NCBI RefSeq assembly: GCF_008642315.1
Contig: NZ_CP029192.1
Span: 3,782,001 to 3,846,000 of the forward strand
DNA: 64,000 nucleotides
Reading direction: 5' to 3'
Source: Streptomyces venezuelae
GTDB taxonomy: Bacteria > Actinomycetota > Actinomycetes > Streptomycetales > Streptomycetaceae
The notes below the pieces were generated by a model. It ran no database searches. It worked only from the letters and a program-made list of their open reading frames with translations, and was not told the DNA's origin. Position numbers and translations under genes: made by a program. Positions 45,487 through 58,553 of this stretch are shown here, piece by piece. Position 1 is the first letter of the stretch. Each line of letters starts with the position of its first letter.

Positions 45487-47136
45487 TCAGCGGACGAAGA
45501 CCCCCGCCTGGTTCGCCAGGTCCAGGAAGTACTGCGGGGCCACACCGAGCACCAGCGTCACCGCGACGCCCATGCCGATCGCCGTCATCGTCAGCGGCGA
45601 GGGAACGGCGACCGTGGGGCCGTCCGCCTTCGGCTCGCTGAAGAACATCAGGACGATCACGCGGATGTAGAAGAACGCGGCGATCGCCGACGACAGCACA
45701 CCGACGACGACCAGCGGGCCCGCTCCGCCCTCCGCCGCCGCCTTGAAGACCGCGAACTTCCCGGCGAACCCGGAGGTCAGCGGAATGCCGGCGAAGGCGA
45801 GCAGGAAGACCGCGAAGACCGCGGCCACCAGTGGGGACCGGCGGCCGAGCCCCGCCCACTTGGACAGGTGCGTGGCCTCGCCGCCCGCGTCCCGCACCAG
45901 CGTGACGACGGCGAAGGCACCGATGGTCACGAAGGAGTAGGCGGCCAGGTAGAAGAGGACGGAGGAGATGCCGTCCGGGGTGGTCGCGATGACACCGGCG
46001 AGGATGAAGCCGGCGTGGGCGACGGACGAGTACGCGAGGAGCCGCTTGATGTCGGTCTGCGTGATCGCGATGATCGCGCCGCCCAGCATCGTGATGACCG
46101 CGACGCCCCACATGACCGGCCGCCAGTCCCAGCGCAGGCCGGGAAGGACCACATAGAGGAGGCGGAGGAGGGCGCCGAACGCGGCCACCTTCGTCGCCGC
46201 CGCCATGAAGCCGGTGACCGGCGTCGGGGCGCCCTGGTACACGTCCGGGGTCCACATGTGGAACGGCACCGCACCCACCTTGAAGAGCAGCCCCATCACC
46301 ACCATCGCGACGCCGATGAGAAGCAGCGCGTCATTGCCCATGGTGTCGGCGAGCGCCGGGTCCACGGTCTTGACGTTGCCCTCGACGACGTCCGCGACCG
46401 TCGCGTACGACACGGAGCCCGCGTACCCGTAGAGGAGCGCGATGCCGAAGAGCGTGAACGCCGAGGCGAACGCGCCGAGCAGGAAGTACTTGACGGCGGA
46501 TTCCTGCGACATGAGGCGCTTGCGCCGGGCGAGGGCGCACAGCAGGTACAGCGGCAGGGAGAAGACCTCCAGCGCGATGAAGAGCGTCAGGAGGTCGTTG
46601 GCCGCCGGGAAGACGAGCATGCCGCCGATGGCGAAGAGCGCCAGCGGGAACACCTCGGTGGTGGCGAACCCGGCCTTGGTGGCGTCCTGTTCGCCCTCGC
46701 TGCCCGGGACGGACCCGGCCTGTGCCACGAACGAGTCGACGCGGTTGCCGTGCGACAAGGGGTCGAGGCGCCGCTCCGCGAAGGTGAAGATCGCGACGAT
46801 TCCGGTGAGCAGGATCGTGCCCTGGAGGAAGAGCGCGGGTCCGTCGACCGCGATGGCGCCCATCGCGGCGATCTGCGCCTTGGTGGTCCCGAAGCCGCGG
46901 GCCGCGAGCCCGACGACCGCGGCGAACGCGGCGGCCAGGGAGACCACGGAGAGGAACAGCTGTGCGTAGTAACGGGACTTGCGCGGCACGAAGGCTTCGA
47001 TGAGCACTCCGATGACGGCCGCGCCGATGACGATCAGCACCGGCGACAGCTGCCCGTACTCGATGGTGGGCGCGTCGATCTTGTCGACCGGGTCGGCCGC
47101 CATTGTCCACAGGCTGTGGACGGCTGTTGCGCTCAC
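45487..47136 (-). CDS. nuoN: NADH-quinone oxidoreductase subunit N (full nuo operon)
   Basis: 549 residues, an antiporter-like subunit with 14 membrane helices. Diagnostic blocks are FIALEVFSLPLYLLCALARR (channel Glu), FKVGAVPFHMWTPDVYQGAP (channel Lys), THLSKWAGLGRRSPLVAA and FAGIPLTSGFAGKF. A 40-residue hydrophilic loop (about 125-160, SFVAQAGSVPGSEGEQ) is longer than usual. It is the last gene of the operon. The GTG at 47134-47136 overlaps the nuoM stop. It forms one of three proton channels of the membrane arm. Confidence 0.96.
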   Translation of the reverse strand: MSATAVHSLWTMAADPVDKIDAPTIEYGQLSPVLIVIGAAVIGVLIEAFVPRKSRYYAQLFLSVVSLAAAFAAVVGLAARGFGTTKAQIAAMGAIAVDGPALFLQGTILLTGIVAIFTFAERRLDPLSHGNRVDSFVAQAGSVPGSEGEQDATKAGFATTEVFPLALFAIGGMLVFPAANDLLTLFIALEVFSLPLYLLCALARRKRLMSQESAVKYFLLGAFASAFTLFGIALLYGYAGSVSYATVADVVEGNVKTVDPALADTMGNDALLLIGVAMVVMGLLFKVGAVPFHMWTPDVYQGAPTPVTGFMAAATKVAAFGALLRLLYVVLPGLRWDWRPVMWGVAVITMLGGAIIAITQTDIKRLLAYSSVAHAGFILAGVIATTPDGISSVLFYLAAYSFVTIGAFAVVTLVRDAGGEATHLSKWAGLGRRSPLVAAVFAVFLLAFAGIPLTSGFAGKFAVFKAAAEGGAGPLVVVGVLSSAIAAFFYIRVIVLMFFSEPKADGPTVAVPSPLTMTAIGMGVAVTLVLGVAPQYFLDLANQAGVFVR

Positions 47137-48704
47137 TTGGCCGCCTCCACATCGGGCTTGGGGTCATGCTTCTGTACGTCGGACATCGTGTGCTCGACCG
47201 CCGGGTTCACCAGATCGGTGAGCGGCTTCGGGTAGACGCCGAGGCCGATCAGGAGGGCGATCAGCGGAGCGACGACGACCAGCTCACGCACCCGCAGGTC
47301 GGGCATGGCCGAGACCTCCGCCTTCACGGGGCCCGTCATCGTCCGCTGGTAGAGGACGAGCGTGTACAGCGCGGCCAGCACGATGCCGACGGTCGCGATG
47401 ATCCCGACCACCGGATAGCGCGCGAACGCGCCGACCAGGACCAGGAATTCACTGACGAACGGTGCGAGGCCGGGCAGCGACAGCGTGGCCAGGCCGCCGA
47501 TCAGGAAGGTGCCGGCGAGCACCGGCGCGACCTTCTGCACCCCTCCGTAGTCGGCGATCAGGCGCGAGCCGCGCCGCGAGATCAGGAATCCGGCCACCAG
47601 CATCAGCGCGGCCGTCGAGATGCCGTGGTTGACCATGTAGAGCGTCGCGCCGGACTGGCCCTGCGAGGTCATCGCGAAGATGCCGAGGATGATGAAGCCG
47701 AAGTGCGAGATCGACGCGTACGCCACCAGGCGCTTGATGTCGCGCTGGCCGACGGCGAGCAGTGCTCCGTAGATGATGCTGATCAGTGCGAGGACGAGGA
47801 CGACCGGTGTCGCCCAGTCGCTCGCCTCCGGGAAGAGGCCGAGGCAGAACCGCAGCATCGCGAACGTGCCGACCTTGTCCACGACCGCGGTGATCAGGAC
47901 GGCGACCGGGGCGGTGGACTCCCCCATCGCGTTCGGCAGCCAGGTGTGCAGCGGCCACAGCGGCGCCTTCACCGCGAAGGCGAAGAAGAAGCCGAGGAAG
48001 AGCAGCCGCTCCGTGTTGGTCGCCATGTCGAGCGAGCCGTCCGCGCGCGCGGAGGCGATCTCCTGGAGGGAGAAGGTCCCCGCCACCACGTAGAGCCCGA
48101 TGACGGCGGCCAGCATGATCAGGCCGCCGACGAGGTTGTAGAGGAGGAACTTCACGGCCGCGTACGAGCGCTGCGCCGAGGCGTTCTCGTCCGTGCCCGC
48201 GTGGGCGCGGTCTCCGAAGCCGCCGATGAGGAAGTACATCGGGATGAGCATGGCTTCGAAGAAGATGTAGAAGACGAAGACGTCGGTCGCCTCGAAGGAG
48301 ATGATCACCATCGCCTCGACGGCCAGGATCAGGGCGAAGAAGCCCTGAGTCGGACGCCAGCGCGACGACTTCGTCTCCAGGGGGTCGGCGTCGTGCCAGC
48401 CCGCGAGGATGATGAACGGGATCAGGAGCGCGGTGAGCGCGAGGAGCGCGACGGCGATGCCGTCGACCCCGAGCTCGTACCGCACCCCGAACTCCTTGAT
48501 CCAGGCGTGCGATTCGGTCAGTTGATAGCGGTCGCCGTCGGGGTCGAACCGTACGAGCACGGTCGCCGCGAGGCCGAGCGTGGCGAGCGAGACGAGCAGG
48601 GCGAGCCACTTGGCGGCGGTACGCCGGGCGGCCGGAACGGCTGCCGTGGCGATCGCGCCGACCGCGGGCAGGACCGCCGTCGCTGTCAGCAGGGGAAAGG
48701 ACAT
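47133..48704 (-). CDS. nuoM: NADH-quinone oxidoreductase subunit M (full nuo operon)
   Basis: 523 residues, antiporter-like proton channel. Motifs are IFFEAMLIPMYFLIGGFGDR (Glu), FAVKAPLWPLHTWLPNAMGE (Lys), VNHGISTAALMLVAGF and SLPGLAPFVSEFLVLVG. It is colinear with canonical NuoM and without the hydrophilic insert of the short-operon copy. The ATG at 48702-48704 follows nuoL after 5 bases. The C-terminus is Lys/Pro/Glu-rich and short. Confidence 0.96.
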   Translation of the reverse strand: MSFPLLTATAVLPAVGAIATAAVPAARRTAAKWLALLVSLATLGLAATVLVRFDPDGDRYQLTESHAWIKEFGVRYELGVDGIAVALLALTALLIPFIILAGWHDADPLETKSSRWRPTQGFFALILAVEAMVIISFEATDVFVFYIFFEAMLIPMYFLIGGFGDRAHAGTDENASAQRSYAAVKFLLYNLVGGLIMLAAVIGLYVVAGTFSLQEIASARADGSLDMATNTERLLFLGFFFAFAVKAPLWPLHTWLPNAMGESTAPVAVLITAVVDKVGTFAMLRFCLGLFPEASDWATPVVLVLALISIIYGALLAVGQRDIKRLVAYASISHFGFIILGIFAMTSQGQSGATLYMVNHGISTAALMLVAGFLISRRGSRLIADYGGVQKVAPVLAGTFLIGGLATLSLPGLAPFVSEFLVLVGAFARYPVVGIIATVGIVLAALYTLVLYQRTMTGPVKAEVSAMPDLRVRELVVVAPLIALLIGLGVYPKPLTDLVNPAVEHTMSDVQKHDPKPDVEAAK

Positions 48705-48709
48705 CGGTA

Positions 48710-50656
<1,947 letters not shown>

Positions 50657-50670
50657 GATTCAGCGACCCC

Positions 50671-50970
50671 TCAGAGCTTCATCAGGCTGGCGTCGTCGAC
50701 CGAGGCCGAGTGGCGGGAACGGAACAGCGACACGATGATCGCGAGCCCGACCACGACCTCCGCGGCGGCGACGACCATCGTGAAGAACGCGATGATCTGG
50801 CCGTCGAGGTTGCCGTGCATCCGGGAGAAGGCCACGAACGCGAGGTTGCAGGCGTTGAGCATGAGCTCGATGCACATGAACACCACGATCGCGTTCCGCC
50901 TGATGAGCACGCCGGTCGCGCCGATCGTGAACAACAGTGCCGCGAGGTACAGGTAGTTGACGGGGTTCAC
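50671..50970 (-). CDS. nuoK: NADH-quinone oxidoreductase subunit K (full nuo operon)
   Basis: 99 residues, the standard length. The three-helix subunit has [32 protein letters not shown] and [15 protein letters not shown], carrying both membrane Glu residues of the central proton path. GTG at 50968-50970 overlaps the nuoJ stop (GTGA). Confidence 0.96.
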
Positions 50971-51806
50971 TTCGACGCCTCCTCGGTCCGCCCGATGTCG
51001 CCGCTCCGCAGGTCGGGCCGCTCCAGACGGTCGGTGGAGCGCTGCTCAAGCGCCCGCAGGTCGTCCAGCGCCTCGTTCGACACGTCGCGGATCTGACCGC
51101 GGTCACGCAGCGTCTTGTTGACCGTGAGCTCCGACGGGGTGCCGTCGGGGAGCAGACCGGCGATGTCCACGGCGTTGTGCCGTGCGTACACACCCGGGGC
51201 GGGCAGCGGCGGCAGGTGCTTGCCGTCGCGCACGCGCTGCTCGGACAGCTCGCGCTGGGTCTTGGCGCGCTCCGTGCGCTCGCGGTGGGTGAGCACCATC
51301 GCGCCGACCGTCGCCGTGATGAGCAGGGCGCCGGTGATCTCGAAGGCGAAGACGTACTTGGTGAAGATGAGCCCCGCGAGGCCCTCCACGTTGCCGCCGG
51401 CGTTCGCCTTGCCGAGGCCGTTGAACTCCTTCATGGAGGCGTTCCCGATGCCCGCGAAGAGCAGCACGGCGAAGCCGAGTCCGCACAGGAGCGCCAGCCA
51501 GCGCTGTCCCTTGATGGTCTCCTTCAGGGAGTCCGCCGCGGTGACGCCGACGAGCATGACGACGAAGAGGAAGAGCATCATGATCGCGCCGGTGTAGACG
51601 ACGATCTGGACGATGCCCAGGAAGTACGCGCCGTTCGCCAGGTAGAACACCGCGAGGATGATCATGGTCCCGGCCAGGCAGAGCGCGCTGTGCACGGCCT
51701 TCTTCATGAGGATGGTGCACAGGGCGCCGATCACCGCGACCGTGCCGAGCACCCAGAACTGGAAGGCCTCGCCGGTCGAGGTCGAGTAGGCGGCGAGCTG
51801 CGTCAT
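50967..51806 (-). CDS. nuoJ: NADH-quinone oxidoreductase subunit J with C-terminal extension (full nuo operon)
   Basis: 279 residues. The five-helix core ends at about residue 180 and contains [20 protein letters not shown] (third helix region) and [11 protein letters not shown] hydrophilic C-terminal tail of about 95 residues ([15 protein letters not shown] onwards) is much longer than in most bacteria and in the 200-residue short-operon copy, and probably lies on the cytoplasmic side near the peripheral arm. The ATG at 51804-51806 overlaps the nuoI stop (ATGA). Confidence 0.95.
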
Positions 51807-52462
51807 CGGCCGACCACCTTCTCCGAGGCGGGCTCGCCGTCTCCGAAGTCCGAGGCCGCCTCCTGCGGCGTCTCGCCCTTGGAGAGGGCCACCTGCGGCA
51901 CGGTGCCGGGCGCGGCCTCGGTCACCAGACCTCGGTAGTAGTCCTGCTCGTCCGTGCCGGGGAAGATCGCGTGCGGCGAGTCGACCATGCCCTCTTCGAG
52001 ACCGGCGAGCAGCTGCTCCTTGGTGTAGATGAGGTTCTCGCGACTGCTGTCGGCCAACTCGAACTCGTTCGTCATCGTCAACGCGCGCGTGGGGCACGCC
52101 TCGATGCACAGGCCGCACAGGATGCAGCGGGCGTAGTTGATCTGGTAGACGCGGCCGTACCGCTCGCCGGGCGAGTACCTTTCCTCGTCCGTGTTGTCCG
52201 CGCCCTCCACATAGATGGCGTCCGCCGGACAGGCCCATGCGCAGAGCTCACAGCCGACGCACTTCTCCAGGCCGTCCGGATGGCGGTTCAGCTGGTGCCT
52301 GCCGTGGAAGCGGGGAGCAGTGGTCTTCTGCTGCTCCGGATACTGCTCGGTCAGCCGCTTCTTGAACATGGCCTTGAAGGTCACGCCGAAGCCCGCGACA
52401 GGGTTCTGGAACCCCTGCTTCGATTGGTTCGACTCCTGCGACTCCTGGTTCGACTCAGCCAT
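51803..52462 (-). CDS. nuoI: NADH-quinone oxidoreductase subunit I (full nuo operon)
   Basis: 219 residues. Two [4Fe-4S] motifs: C68-x2-C71-x2-C74-x3-C78 and C113-x2-C116-x2-C119-x3-C123, clusters N6a and N6b, passing electrons from NuoG to NuoB. The first 20 residues are Gln/Ser/Glu-rich. The ATG at 52460-52462 is chosen for its GGAGGC site; it overlaps nuoH by 8 bases. The last 60 residues are an extension beyond the ferredoxin fold. Confidence 0.95.
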   Translation of the reverse strand: MAESNQESQESNQSKQGFQNPVAGFGVTFKAMFKKRLTEQYPEQQKTTAPRFHGRHQLNRHPDGLEKCVGCELCAWACPADAIYVEGADNTDEERYSPGERYGRVYQINYARCILCGLCIEACPTRALTMTNEFELADSSRENLIYTKEQLLAGLEEGMVDSPHAIFPGTDEQDYYRGLVTEAAPGTVPQVALSKGETPQEAASDFGDGEPASEKVVGR

Positions 52463-53834
52463 CGGACGCCTCCTTTCCGTCACTTCGGGTTCCGTCACTT
52501 TGAGTATCCGGTCCACCACTGACAATCAACTCCCGCTCCTGGCGCGAGCGTCGGCGCGGGACGGGTGGCAGGCTCTGGCCGGGCAGCGGCGGCACGGGGA
52601 ATCCGCCCGCCATGGGGTCGAAGGCGACCGGCTTCTCCTCCTCGGCGGCGGCTTCCTTCTCGCGCTTGTCGCGGAAGATGTCGACGACGACGGAGAGCAG
52701 CAGCAACGCGATGACTCCGCCGCCGACATAGAGCGCGATCGAGGTGAATTCGTAGTCCTCGTTCCGCATCGCCCTGACCGTGGCGACCAGCATCAGCCAG
52801 ACGACGGAGACCGGGATCAGGACCTTCCAGCCGAGCTTCATCAGCTGGTCGTAACGGACGCGGGGCAGCGAGCCGCGCAGCCAGATGAAGAAGAACAGCA
52901 GCAGCTGGACCTTGATCACGAACCAGAGCATCGGCCACCAGCCGTGGTTCGCGCCCTCCCAGAACGTGCTGATCGGATACGGCGCCCGCCAGCCGCCCAG
53001 GAAGAGCGTGGCCGACACCGCCGAGACGGTGACCATGTTGATGTACTCGGCGAGCATGAACATCGCGAACTTGATGGACGAGTACTCGGTGTTGAAGCCA
53101 CCGACGAGGTCGCCCTCGGACTCCGGCATGTCGAACGGCGCACGGTTCGTCTCACCGATCATCGTGACGATGTAGATGATGAAGGAGACGGGGAGCAGCA
53201 GGACGTACCAGCGGTCCGCCTGCGCCTCCACGATCGCCGACGTCGACATCGACCCGGAGTAGAGGAAGACGGAGGCGAAGGCGGCGCCCATCGCGATCTC
53301 GTACGAGATCATCTGCGCGCAGGAGCGCAGGCCGCCGAGGAGCGGGTACGTCGAGCCGGAGCTCCAGCCCGCGAGCACGATGCCGTAGATGCCGACGGAG
53401 GCGACCGCGAGGATGTAGAGCATCGCGATCGGCAGGTCCGTGAGCTGCATCGTGGTGCGGTGGCCGAAGATCGAGACCTCGTTGCCGGCGGGCCCGAACG
53501 GGATCACCGCGATCGCCATGAAGGCCGGAATCGCCGCGATCACCGGAGCGAGGACGTAGACCACCTTGTCCGCGCGCTTGACGATCACGTCTTCCTTGAG
53601 CATCAGCTTGACGCCGTCCGCGAGGGACTGCAGCAGACCCCAGGGGCCGTTCCTGTTGGGGCCGATGCGCAGCTGCATCCAGGCGACGACCTTGCGCTCC
53701 CACACGATGGCGAGGAGGACCGTCACCATCAGGAACGCGAAGCAGAAGACCGCCTTGAAGGCGACCAGCCACCAGGGGTCGCGGCCGAACATGGACAGGT
53801 CTTCCGCCGCAAGCGGCACCAGGGTGTGCGTCAC
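52455..53834 (-). CDS. nuoH: NADH-quinone oxidoreductase subunit H with C-terminal extension (full nuo operon)
   Basis: 459 residues. The eight-helix core holds [40 protein letters not shown], and the acidic quinone-chamber loop [20 protein letters not shown]. It provides the quinone entrance and contacts NuoB/NuoD. After about residue 385 a charged, Pro-rich tail of about 75 residues ([18 protein letters not shown] onwards) extends into the cytoplasm; the short-operon NuoH lacks it. GTG at 53832-53834 overlaps the nuoG stop. Confidence 0.96.
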   Translation of the reverse strand: MTHTLVPLAAEDLSMFGRDPWWLVAFKAVFCFAFLMVTVLLAIVWERKVVAWMQLRIGPNRNGPWGLLQSLADGVKLMLKEDVIVKRADKVVYVLAPVIAAIPAFMAIAVIPFGPAGNEVSIFGHRTTMQLTDLPIAMLYILAVASVGIYGIVLAGWSSGSTYPLLGGLRSCAQMISYEIAMGAAFASVFLYSGSMSTSAIVEAQADRWYVLLLPVSFIIYIVTMIGETNRAPFDMPESEGDLVGGFNTEYSSIKFAMFMLAEYINMVTVSAVSATLFLGGWRAPYPISTFWEGANHGWWPMLWFVIKVQLLLFFFIWLRGSLPRVRYDQLMKLGWKVLIPVSVVWLMLVATVRAMRNEDYEFTSIALYVGGGVIALLLLSVVVDIFRDKREKEAAAEEEKPVAFDPMAGGFPVPPLPGQSLPPVPRRRSRQERELIVSGGPDTQSDGTRSDGKEASDG

Positions 53835-56344
53835 GACGTCACCTCCGGGGCCTCAGTGGGCTCCGGCAGGACCGCCGGGCCGATGCGGACGAGGTCGCCG
53901 GGGCGGGCGCCGGTGTCCGACGTGACGCCTCCCCCGGTCGAGTTCAGCGGCAGCCAGACCACGCGGTCGGGCATCTCCGTGATCTGGAGCGGGAGTTCGG
54001 TCGCCCCCACCGGTCCGGCGACCGACAGGAGGTCGCCGTCCTTCACGCCCGCCTCCGCCGCGGTGGCCGCGGACACGCGCGCGTGGGCGGCGTGCCGCGT
54101 ACCGGCCAGGGCCTCGTCGCCGTCCTGGAGGCGGCCCTGGTCGAGCAGCAGCCGGTGCCCCGAGAGGACGGCCTCGCCGGCGGCGGGCCGCGGCGGCTGG
54201 GCGCCGGTCTCCAGGGGGTCCGTGGCGTGCGGCCCGTCCCAGCCGCCGAGGCGGTCGAGCTCGCGGCGGAGGGTCAGCAGGTCGGGCAGGCCCAGGTGGA
54301 TGTCACCGGCGTCGGCGAGCATGTGCAGCACGCGCGCGTCGGTGGGCGCCAGCCTGCGCGTCATCTGATCCGGCTTCAGCGCGGCGTCGAACATCCGCGC
54401 CCTCCCCTCCCAGTTGAGGAAGGTGCCCGGCTTCTCCGCGACGGCGGCGACGGGCAGCACCACGTCGGCCCGGTCCGTCACCTCACTGGGCCGCAGCTCC
54501 AGCGAGACCAGGAAGCCGACCTCGTCGAGCGCCGCACGCGCGCGTGCCGGGTCCGGCAGGTCGGCGACCTCGACACCCGCCACCAGGAGGGCACCGAGCT
54601 CACCGGTCGCGGCGGCCTCGATGATCTGGCCGGTGTCGCGGCCGTAGCGGTGCGGGAGTTCGGCGACTCCCCAGGCGGTCGCGACCTCGTCCCGCGCGCG
54701 CGGGTCGGTGGCCGGACGCCCGCCGGGCAGCAGCGACGGCAGGGCGCCCACCTCGACGGCGGCACGCTCCCCGGCCCTGCGCGGGATCCACACCAGCCGG
54801 GCGCCGGTCGCCGATGCGGCCCGCACGGCGGCGGTGAGTCCGCCGGGCACGGCCGCGAGCCGCTCACCGACGACGATGACCGCGCCCTCGGCGCGCAGGG
54901 CCTCGGAGGCCTCGGTGCCGGGGGCCTCCAGGCCTACGCCCGCGGCGAGGGCGTCCAGCCACTCGGTCTCGGTGCCCGGCGCCGCGGGCAGCAGCGTGCC
55001 GCCCGCCTTCTCCAGGCCGCGGGTCGCGAACGGCGCGAGGGAGAAGGTGCGCTGGCCGTGCTTGCGCCAGGCCTTGCGCAGCCTCAGGAAGACGCCCGGC
55101 GCCTCCTCCTCGGACTCGAACCCGGCGAGCAGGACGGCGGGCGCCTTCTCCAGGAGGGCGTACGTGACGCCGGTCCCGTCGAGGTCCCGGCCCCGGCCCG
55201 CCACCCGCGCCGCGAGGAAGTCGGCCTCCTCGCTGCTGTGCACGCGCGCGCGGAAATCGATGTCGTTCGTGTCGAGCGCCACGCGCGCGTACTTGCTGTA
55301 CGCGTAGGCGTCCTCCACGGTGAGACGGCCGCCGACGAGGACTCCGGCCCGGCCGCGCGCGGCGGCGAGACCGGTGGCCGCGATCTCCAGGGCCTCGGGC
55401 CAGCTGGCGGGCTCCAGTTCACCCGTCGACGCGTTGCGCACCAGGGGTGTGGTGAGCCGGTCCGGGCGCTGCGCGTAACGGAAGCCGAAGCGTCCCTTGT
55501 CGCACATCCACTCTTCGTTGACCTCGGGGTCGTCCGCGGCGAGCCGCCGCATGACCTTGCCGCGCCGGTGGTCCGTGCGCGTGGCGCAGCCACCCGAGCA
55601 GTGCTCGCACACCGAAGGGGACGACACCAGGTCGAAGGGCCGGGAGCGGAAGCGATACGCCGCCGAGGTCAGCGCGCCGACCGGGCAGATCTGAATGGTG
55701 TTCCCGGAGAAGTACGACTCGAAGGGGTCGCCCTCGCCGGTGCCGACCTGCTGGAGGGCGCCGCGCTCGATGAGCTCGATCATCGGGTCGCCCGCGACCT
55801 GGTTGCTGAAGCGGGTGCAGCGCGCGCAGAGCACGCACCGTTCGCGGTCGAGCAGCACCTGGGTGGAGATCGGCACCGGCTTCTCGTACGTCCGCTTCTT
55901 GCCCTCGAAGCGGGTGTCCGAGTCACCGACCTGCATCGCCTGGTTCTGCAGCGGGCACTCGCCGCCCTTGTCACAGACGGGGCAGTCCAGCGGGTGGTTG
56001 ATGAGCAGCAGCTCCATCACGCCGCGCTGCGACTTCTCCGCGACGGCGGAGGTCAGCTGTGACTTCACGACCATGCCGTCGGTGCAGGTGATGGTGCAGG
56101 ACGCCATCGGCTTGCGCTGGCCCTCCACCTCGACGATGCACTGGCGGCAGGCGCCCGCGGGGTCGAGCAGCGGGTGGTCGCAGAACCGCGGGATCTCGAT
56201 GCCGAGCAGCTCGGCCGCCCGGATCACCAGCGTCCCCTTGGGCACGCTGATCTCGATGCCGTCGATGGTCAGCGAGACGAGATCCTCGGGCGGGACCGCC
56301 GCCTCCCCGCCCCCGGAGGCGGCGTTGTTGGTGGTCACTGTCAT
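53831..56344 (-). CDS. nuoG: NADH-quinone oxidoreductase subunit G (full nuo operon)
   Basis: 837 residues. The N-terminal [2Fe-2S] domain has C55, C66, C69 and C83. The His-Cys cluster region [20 protein letters not shown] and a ferredoxin pair [10 protein letters not shown]...CPVGAL follow. [20 protein letters not shown] begins the molybdopterin-oxidoreductase-like domain and would ligate an extra cluster (N7 type). The remainder is a degenerate catalytic domain without a cofactor role. NuoG carries electrons from NuoF to NuoI. The ATG at 56342-56344 overlaps the nuoF stop (ATGA). Confidence 0.96.
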   Translation of the reverse strand: MTVTTNNAASGGGEAAVPPEDLVSLTIDGIEISVPKGTLVIRAAELLGIEIPRFCDHPLLDPAGACRQCIVEVEGQRKPMASCTITCTDGMVVKSQLTSAVAEKSQRGVMELLLINHPLDCPVCDKGGECPLQNQAMQVGDSDTRFEGKKRTYEKPVPISTQVLLDRERCVLCARCTRFSNQVAGDPMIELIERGALQQVGTGEGDPFESYFSGNTIQICPVGALTSAAYRFRSRPFDLVSSPSVCEHCSGGCATRTDHRRGKVMRRLAADDPEVNEEWMCDKGRFGFRYAQRPDRLTTPLVRNASTGELEPASWPEALEIAATGLAAARGRAGVLVGGRLTVEDAYAYSKYARVALDTNDIDFRARVHSSEEADFLAARVAGRGRDLDGTGVTYALLEKAPAVLLAGFESEEEAPGVFLRLRKAWRKHGQRTFSLAPFATRGLEKAGGTLLPAAPGTETEWLDALAAGVGLEAPGTEASEALRAEGAVIVVGERLAAVPGGLTAAVRAASATGARLVWIPRRAGERAAVEVGALPSLLPGGRPATDPRARDEVATAWGVAELPHRYGRDTGQIIEAAATGELGALLVAGVEVADLPDPARARAALDEVGFLVSLELRPSEVTDRADVVLPVAAVAEKPGTFLNWEGRARMFDAALKPDQMTRRLAPTDARVLHMLADAGDIHLGLPDLLTLRRELDRLGGWDGPHATDPLETGAQPPRPAAGEAVLSGHRLLLDQGRLQDGDEALAGTRHAAHARVSAATAAEAGVKDGDLLSVAGPVGATELPLQITEMPDRVVWLPLNSTGGGVTSDTGARPGDLVRIGPAVLPEPTEAPEVTS

Positions 56345-57702
56345 GCGTTCACCTGCGCGCTTTCAGCGGGCCGGTCGGCCCAGAGAGTCGACTTGGCCGG
56401 GTCGAAGGGGCAGCCCTTGCCGGTGATGTGCTGCTCGTACTCCGCACGGAAGTACTTGAGGGAGGAGAAGATCGGCGAGGCCGCGCCGTCGCCCAGGGCG
56501 CAGAAGGACTTGCCGTTGATGTTGTCGGCGATGTCGTTCAGCTTGTCGAGGTCGGCCATGGCGCCCTTGCCGGCCTCGATGTCGCGGAGCAACTGCACCA
56601 GCCAGTACGTCCCTTCGCGGCAGGGCGTGCACTTGCCGCAGGACTCGTGGGCGTAGAACTCGGTCCAGCGGGTCACGGCCCGCACGACGCACGTCGTCTC
56701 GTCGAAGCACTGGAGCGCCTTGGTGCCGAGCATCGATCCGGCGGCGCCGACGCCCTCGTAGTCGAGGGGGACGTCGAGGTGCTCGTCGGTGAACATCGGC
56801 GTCGACGAGCCGCCCGGTGTCCAGAACTTGAGCCGGTGCCCGGCGCGCATGCCGCCGCTCATGTCGAGCAGCTGGCGCAGCGTGATGCCGAGCGGTCCTT
56901 CGTACTGGCCGGGGTTGGTGACGTGCCCGCTCAGCGAGTAGAGCGTGAAGCCCGGCGACTTCTCGCTTCCCATCGACTTGAACCAGTCTTTCCCCCGATT
57001 GAGGATCGCGGGAACGGACGCGATGGACTCGACGTTATTCACGACAGTGGGGCACGCGTAGAGGCCCGCGACGGCAGGGAAGGGGGGACGCAGTCGCGGT
57101 TGGCCGCGGCGGCCTTCGAGCGAGTCGAGCAGTGCGGTCTCTTCACCACAGATGTACGCGCCCGCGCCCGCGTGCACGGTGAGTTCGAGGTCGAGTCCGC
57201 TGCCCAGCACGTTCTTCCCGAGGTAGCCCGCCGCATACGCCTCGCGGACGGCCTCGTGCAGCCTGCGCAGGACGGGGACGACTTCACCCCGCAGATAGAT
57301 GAAGGCATGCGACGACCTGATCGCGTGGCACGCGATGACGATCCCCTCGATGAGGGAATGCGGGTTCGCGAAGAGGAGCGGGATGTCCTTGCAGGTCCCC
57401 GGCTCCGATTCGTCGGCGTTGACAACTAGATAGTGCGGCTTGCCGTCTCCCTGCGGGATGAACTGCCACTTCATTCCGGTGGGGAAGCCCGCGCCGCCCC
57501 TGCCCCGCAGGCCGGAGTCCTTCACGTACGCGATGACGTCGTCCGGGGCCATGGCGAGCGCCTTGCGCAGGCCTTCGTACCCCTCGTGCCGTCGGTAGGT
57601 CTCCAGCGTCCAGGACTTCTCCTCGTCCCAGAAGGCCGAAAGGACCGGTGCGAGCAGCTTCTCGGGGCTGGTCTCGTTGTCGATCTCGGCTGCCAAGGTC
57701 AT
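56341..57702 (-). CDS. nuoF: NADH-quinone oxidoreductase subunit F, FMN/NADH-binding (full nuo operon)
   Basis: 453 residues. The NADH/FMN-binding loop is [17 protein letters not shown] (63-79), with further FMN contacts in [12 protein letters not shown] and [15 protein letters not shown]. The N3 [4Fe-4S] motif is [12 protein letters not shown] with a fourth Cys near the C-terminus (SFCALGDG). It oxidises NADH and feeds the cluster chain. The ATG at 57700-57702 is used because GGAGG lies seven bases before it; a GTG three bases upstream, overlapping the nuoE stop, is also possible. No copy exists in the short operon. Confidence 0.96.
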   Translation of the reverse strand: MTLAAEIDNETSPEKLLAPVLSAFWDEEKSWTLETYRRHEGYEGLRKALAMAPDDVIAYVKDSGLRGRGGAGFPTGMKWQFIPQGDGKPHYLVVNADESEPGTCKDIPLLFANPHSLIEGIVIACHAIRSSHAFIYLRGEVVPVLRRLHEAVREAYAAGYLGKNVLGSGLDLELTVHAGAGAYICGEETALLDSLEGRRGQPRLRPPFPAVAGLYACPTVVNNVESIASVPAILNRGKDWFKSMGSEKSPGFTLYSLSGHVTNPGQYEGPLGITLRQLLDMSGGMRAGHRLKFWTPGGSSTPMFTDEHLDVPLDYEGVGAAGSMLGTKALQCFDETTCVVRAVTRWTEFYAHESCGKCTPCREGTYWLVQLLRDIEAGKGAMADLDKLNDIADNINGKSFCALGDGAASPIFSSLKYFRAEYEQHITGKGCPFDPAKSTLWADRPAESAQVNA

Positions 57703-58553
57703 CACTCCCCCTCCTCGGCGGCGGGCCCTGCCGGGTGCGCCGGGTCGGACGCCGAGGTCTCCTGCGGTGCGTCGTGCGAGCTGAGGTGCTCGGCGGGGGC
57801 CTCGTCCTGAGGTCCTCCGGTACGCGGGTGGACCACGCGCGGCTGCGGCTCCTCGCCCTTGGCAAGGCGCAGTCCGATGAGCGAGGCGGGGCCCGCGCCG
57901 CCGCTCGCCTCCACGGCGCCGGGCCGCTGGTCGGGGAAGCCCGCCAGGATCCGGGCGGTCTCCTTGTACGTGCAGAGCGGCGCCCCGCGCGTGGGCTCGA
58001 CCGGTACGCCCGCGCGCAGGTCGTCCACGAGCCGCTTGGCGGACTCGGGAGTCTGGTTGTCGAAGAACTCCCAGTTGACCATCACCACGGGGGCGAAGTC
58101 GCAGGCGGCGTTGCACTCGATGTGCTCAAGAGTGATCTTGCCGTCCTCGGTCGTCTCGTCGTTGCCGACGCCGAGGTGCTGCTTGAGTTCGTCGAAGATC
58201 GCGTCGCCGCCCATGACGGCGCACAGCGTGTTGGTGCAGACGCCGACCTGGTAGTCACCCGACGGCTTGCGCCGGTACATGGTGTAGAAGGTCGCCACGG
58301 CCGTCACCTCGGCGGTGGTCAGGCCCAGCATCTCGGCGCAGAACCGCATGCCCGTGCGCGTGATGTGGCCCTCCTCGGACTGCACCAGGTGCAGCAGCGG
58401 GAGGAGGGCGGACCGGGACCCGGGGTAGCGCGCGATGACGTCCTTGGCGTCCGCCTCCAGGCGGGCCCGCACATCGGCCGGGTAGTCGGGGGCGGGGAGT
58501 TGGGGCATGCCCAGGCTGACGCCCGTGCCCTGTTCCGAAGGAGTGGTGGTCAC
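57702..58553 (-). CDS. nuoE: NADH-quinone oxidoreductase subunit E with C-terminal extension (full nuo operon)
   Basis: 283 residues, longer than the usual 160-240. The thioredoxin-like [2Fe-2S] domain has cluster N1a ligands C106, C111 ([12 protein letters not shown]), C147 and C151 ([15 protein letters not shown]). From about residue 205 a Pro/Ala/Glu/His-rich tail follows. NuoE pairs with NuoF in the NADH module. GTG at 58551-58553 overlaps the nuoD stop (GTGA). Confidence 0.95.
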   Translation of the reverse strand: MTTTPSEQGTGVSLGMPQLPAPDYPADVRARLEADAKDVIARYPGSRSALLPLLHLVQSEEGHITRTGMRFCAEMLGLTTAEVTAVATFYTMYRRKPSGDYQVGVCTNTLCAVMGGDAIFDELKQHLGVGNDETTEDGKITLEHIECNAACDFAPVVMVNWEFFDNQTPESAKRLVDDLRAGVPVEPTRGAPLCTYKETARILAGFPDQRPGAVEASGGAGPASLIGLRLAKGEEPQPRVVHPRTGGPQDEAPAEHLSSHDAPQETSASDPAHPAGPAAEEGE

